Assembly (NCBI RefSeq): GCF_900582195.1
Contig: NZ_UTHA01000259.1
Coordinates: 33,848 to 97,847, forward strand
Length of the DNA: 64,000 nt
Direction of reading: 5' to 3'
Source of the DNA: Pseudomonas viridiflava
GTDB taxonomy: Bacteria > Pseudomonadota > Gammaproteobacteria > Pseudomonadales > Pseudomonadaceae
Shown here: positions 61,601 through 64,000 of the stretch, in pieces
How the letters are laid out: each line of letters starts with the position of its first letter
Position numbering within the stretch: the stretch's first letter is position 1
Made by a program: the position numbers and the translations under genes
The notes under the pieces: model-generated
The model's database searches: none
Told to the model about the DNA's origin: nothing
The model's input: only the letters and a program-made list of their open reading frames with translations

Positions 61601-63780
61601 AATCGAGGACGCTTGGGCAATGCAGCGGCGGAATCGCCGCCTTCGCGATGTTTGCGTATTTCATCCTCCATCCTGTTCAGCATTTTTGCGGGACTACTCT
61701 CGAAAATTCCAATTGTTCTTGCTAGCTCCTGAACAACCGGGTCGGCTTTCTTGTAGTTATTGAGCAAGATCCAGACCCGAAGCTGCAAAGATGAATGTTC
61801 AATCTGGTATTCAGGCGTTCTGGTCAGTTTTGCCATGCTCGAGGTAATTTTCGAGTGTTGAGGATCCTGTTTAAACCACTCCCAAAGATCATGCTTTTCC
61901 TGAAACTGCTCCGCGGGAACATCTTTCATCCAGTAATCAATCCGCAGAGGATAGTTCGGCAGCTCCCGCCCCAGCCAGATGTCAGCGCCTGTTTGTCGAC
62001 GTGCCGTCATTAGTCGCCGAAGCGAAGCCGGGTCGGATATCGGGTTGTTAATCAGTTCAAAACCCAGCCTGAGTTCGATGGTGTCGGGGATCGACTTAAT
62101 CAGATTATTCGAGAGACGTAAGTGCTCCTTGGGAATCTCCCGCGTGACACCCTCTGGAAACCTGTCTATTCCGGTATAACTCAGATCAATCTCCCGCAGC
62201 GCGGTCATGCCTTCCAGCGTCGGCACGGAAGTCAGAGGATTGCCATTGAGTTTCAACACCTCCAGCCGCGACAGCCCTCCCTCCGCCACCAGCCCGACAG
62301 GCAGCTGTTCTATCAGGGTGTGCGAAAGATCCAGCTCCCGTAACGCAGGCATTGCCATGAGCGACGGTGCATCGCGCAACGGAATGCTCGCAAGCCTCAA
62401 TACCTCTAACGGCAATGGCCCGGCCTGGGAATCGAATCCACCGAACTCCGGACTTAAGTTAGTACCCGACAAATCCAGTACCCGTAGCTCGGACATACCG
62501 GACAGCGTAACGTCCCCTTGCAGATATCGATCACCATGCAGATCCAGCACTCGCAAACGCGAGCGCAAGGCCAAGTCGTTCAGTCCTTCAGGCAAATGAA
62601 GCAAATAAGAGTTACTGACCTTCAACACTCGCAACTCCGTCATGCCGGACACTGACAGCGCAGATTGTATGGTGCAGTCGCCCAGATCCAGCTCTTGTAA
62701 ACGGGGCAACACTTTGAACTGCAATTCAGCGGGAGGCAGCGGCCTTATATTGGTGTGCTGAATACTCAGGGTTCTTAACTCTGAAACCATGGCGATAGCA
62801 TCCAGTAACTCTTTACCGCGTATGCCAAATTCCTTCAATTTGAGGGTTTCAACATGAGAAAACGTAGACAGAAAATCTCCCAGATTACGGACAACACTTC
62901 CCTTCAGGCTTAGAGAAACCACCGAGTCCAGTCGTTTCGAAAAAATCGGCAGATTCAGATTGGCGCGAGTCCCAAGATTGAGTTCCAACTCAAAGCCCAG
63001 CAGCCGCCCGTCCCGGTAGACTTTCTCGGTTTCGTCACCTTGCCATTTATACAACCGACGAAATTTTTCCCCTATCGCAAGTCGCCTGTTGCGCTCGTGC
63101 TCGTCGCTGCCCTTGTAGGTGGCCTCCCAGGCGCTGATCTCTTGGTGCATCTGAACAAGCCCAAGCTGAAGCCCCTTGAGTTTTACCTCTGCCGCATCCC
63201 TGTCGCCGAACCGGGCGATGAAATCATCCGCGTGTTGGTCGGTCGCCTCCGGAAAGTATTTTTTTACCTGCGCCCGGGTAGTGGGTTCAACGACTTCACG
63301 CACGTACCAAAGGCCGCTTTCGGTATCGCGCAACATCACCGGACCTAAAAGCAATCGGTTCAGTTTGCGTGCCCGATGCAATCCCGTATCCGGATCCAGT
63401 CCGACAGGGGCAATGCGTCCGCCGGCCACGTCGACGTAAGTGCGGTTATCAAAAATCCGCAGACCTTCTGAGTCGGGCCCAGTTGGCACCGTCACCTCGG
63501 GGTCGAGCAGGTAACTTTCCAGCGACAAATCAGTTGATGAGGGACGGATTTCAACGGGGCCAGCGCGAACCAAAACAGCCGGAGCCGCACGAGTGGCATC
63601 CGGGTCCATGGCACTGGGCGATGGCGCTCGCGGCAGTGGGTCTGGAGAGTTACCTGAACCGGAACCTCTGCGGCCCGCTGAACCGGGAAGCGAAATCTCT
63701 ACCTCCACCGGTCGATTCGGACTGGTGGAAGGGTTCACTTTCACGGGGGTACCGCTACCGGTAGGTGATTTTACTGGCAT
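61588..63780 (-). CDS. LRR protein with truncated NEL-like C-terminus
   Basis: 730 residues. A disordered Pro/Ser/Gly-rich N-terminus to about 85 has no signal peptide. The region 86-165 (DNRTYVDVAGGRIAPVGLD) and the helical part 180-270 with RRLAIGEKFRRLYKWQG resemble the front half of Pseudomonas NEL-type E3 ligase-like proteins. About ten leucine-rich repeats span 285-580 (LRVLDLSG, LRELDLSH, LEVLKLNGNPL), then a helical domain at 600-708 (RTPEYQIEHSSLQLRVWILL) similar to the start of NEL. Where NEL has its Cys-x-Asp there is ESSPAK, and the protein stops soon after with the basic tail LPKRPRL. Base composition looks less GC-rich than the neighbours, suggesting transfer. A host-directed effector is possible but unproven. 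It might also be a relic. Confidence 0.72.
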   Translation of the reverse strand: MPVKSPTGSGTPVKVNPSTSPNRPVEVEISLPGSAGRRGSGSGNSPDPLPRAPSPSAMDPDATRAAPAVLVRAGPVEIRPSSTDLSLESYLLDPEVTVPTGPDSEGLRIFDNRTYVDVAGGRIAPVGLDPDTGLHRARKLNRLLLGPVMLRDTESGLWYVREVVEPTTRAQVKKYFPEATDQHADDFIARFGDRDAAEVKLKGLQLGLVQMHQEISAWEATYKGSDEHERNRRLAIGEKFRRLYKWQGDETEKVYRDGRLLGFELELNLGTRANLNLPIFSKRLDSVVSLSLKGSVVRNLGDFLSTFSHVETLKLKEFGIRGKELLDAIAMVSELRTLSIQHTNIRPLPPAELQFKVLPRLQELDLGDCTIQSALSVSGMTELRVLKVSNSYLLHLPEGLNDLALRSRLRVLDLHGDRYLQGDVTLSGMSELRVLDLSGTNLSPEFGGFDSQAGPLPLEVLRLASIPLRDAPSLMAMPALRELDLSHTLIEQLPVGLVAEGGLSRLEVLKLNGNPLTSVPTLEGMTALREIDLSYTGIDRFPEGVTREIPKEHLRLSNNLIKSIPDTIELRLGFELINNPISDPASLRRLMTARRQTGADIWLGRELPNYPLRIDYWMKDVPAEQFQEKHDLWEWFKQDPQHSKITSSMAKLTRTPEYQIEHSSLQLRVWILLNNYKKADPVVQELARTIGIFESSPAKMLNRMEDEIRKHREGGDSAAALPKRPRLTPG

Positions 63781-63891
63781 GTTTTTTCATCCTTGAAAAA
63801 GTCGCCCCTGGCATTCGTGCAAGGGACGAAGGGTTTGGCATCCTGCCGATATCTATGGAGCGCCACGCTTTGGCGTTACCCGTCGAGACCT

Positions 63892-64000
63892 TTACGGATC
63901 GAGCCTCGGACGCTTGGGTAAATGATGCAGAGGTGGATTTTGCCGCCCCGAGTCATATTCCCGGATCTCGGCTTCCAGCCTGTCGAGCATTTTTCCGGGG
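63892..64000 (-). CDS. C-terminus of a second LRR/NEL-like paralogue (cut by window)
   Basis: Only the last 35 codons and the TAA are inside the window. The end matches the neighbouring LRR protein: PGKMLDRLEAEIR against SPAKMLNRMEDEIR, then a variable 10-12 residue spacer, then LPKRPRL in both. The two genes are tandem on the - strand with 111 bp between them. That gap contains a short CGCCACGCTTTGGCG hairpin and no clear promoter. Too short to be found as a separate long ORF. Confidence 0.75.
   Translation of the reverse strand, partial: PGKMLDRLEAEIREYDSGRQNPPLHHLPKRPRLDP

Noticed and set aside
61252..61725. A + strand frame of 157 codons across the tandem repeats, with repeated LVQAGRGFPL-like words
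   Set aside because: The repeat spacing of 79 then 75 bp breaks the frame between units, it overlaps the LRR gene end, and no ribosome site precedes it. Non-coding repeats explain it better.
63781..63891. Possible copy of the tandem hairpin repeat between the two LRR genes
   Set aside because: The gap has a short CGCCA/TGGCG hairpin but lacks the GGTACAGGCAGGCCGG core, so it is not the same repeat.

Overview
The window is a stretch of a Pseudomonas chromosome, most likely the P. fluorescens/P. koreensis group. The evidence is gene order and protein sequence typical of that genus (pha, ubi-his-tat, opgGH, hut, glnA-ntrBC), the absence of any plasmid, phage or transposase gene, and twelve copies of the fluorescent-pseudomonad REP palindrome (GTGGGAGCGAGC-x-TGCTCGC) arranged as inverted pairs.

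Layout. 1-5.4 kb: the medium-chain polyhydroxyalkanoate (PHA) locus, with the tail of phaZ, then phaC2 and phaD on the + strand and the phasin genes phaI-phaF plus a small PHA-associated gene on the - strand. 5.5-11.6 kb: a compact + strand run of overlapping housekeeping genes (ubiE-ubiJ-ubiB, hisI-hisE, tatABC, rsmE), followed by an HBM-type chemoreceptor. 13.8-16.4 kb: a polar amino-acid ABC transporter. 16.8-22.8 kb: osmoregulated periplasmic glucan synthesis (opgGH), dtd and pip.

23-38 kb: the full histidine utilisation (hut) cluster. The - strand carries hutU, a urocanate-type NCS1 permease, the HutXWV ABC importer, two ammonia-lyase genes, hutI and hutG. The divergent hutCD and hutF lie beside it. 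Together HutH, U, I, F and G make the five-step route from histidine to glutamate plus formate. A sigma-54 promoter with a HutC operator over the start point lies upstream of hutU, and a second HutC-type operator lies between hutC and hutF. One of the two ammonia-lyases lacks the residues that form the MIO cofactor.

38-51 kb: a lipocalin, a small lipoprotein, an amino-acid type dCache chemoreceptor, a DUF924 protein, fbp, a DUF3999/DUF2339 membrane pair, glgP and a cysteine-cluster protein. 51.7-61 kb: typA, thiI, and the nitrogen block glnA, two DUF4124 genes and ntrBC, with sigma-54 promoters and NtrC-like sites.

61-64 kb: the one clearly accessory region. It holds three imperfect tandem repeats that fold into variable hairpins, then a - strand leucine-rich-repeat protein resembling the front part of Pseudomonas NEL-type (IpaH-like) E3 ligase proteins but ending about where the catalytic cysteine would be. 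A second paralogue enters from the right edge. Both end in the same basic tail, LPKRPRL. This region and the MIO-less ammonia-lyase are the most unusual items here. No tRNA, rRNA, CRISPR array or insertion sequence was seen.
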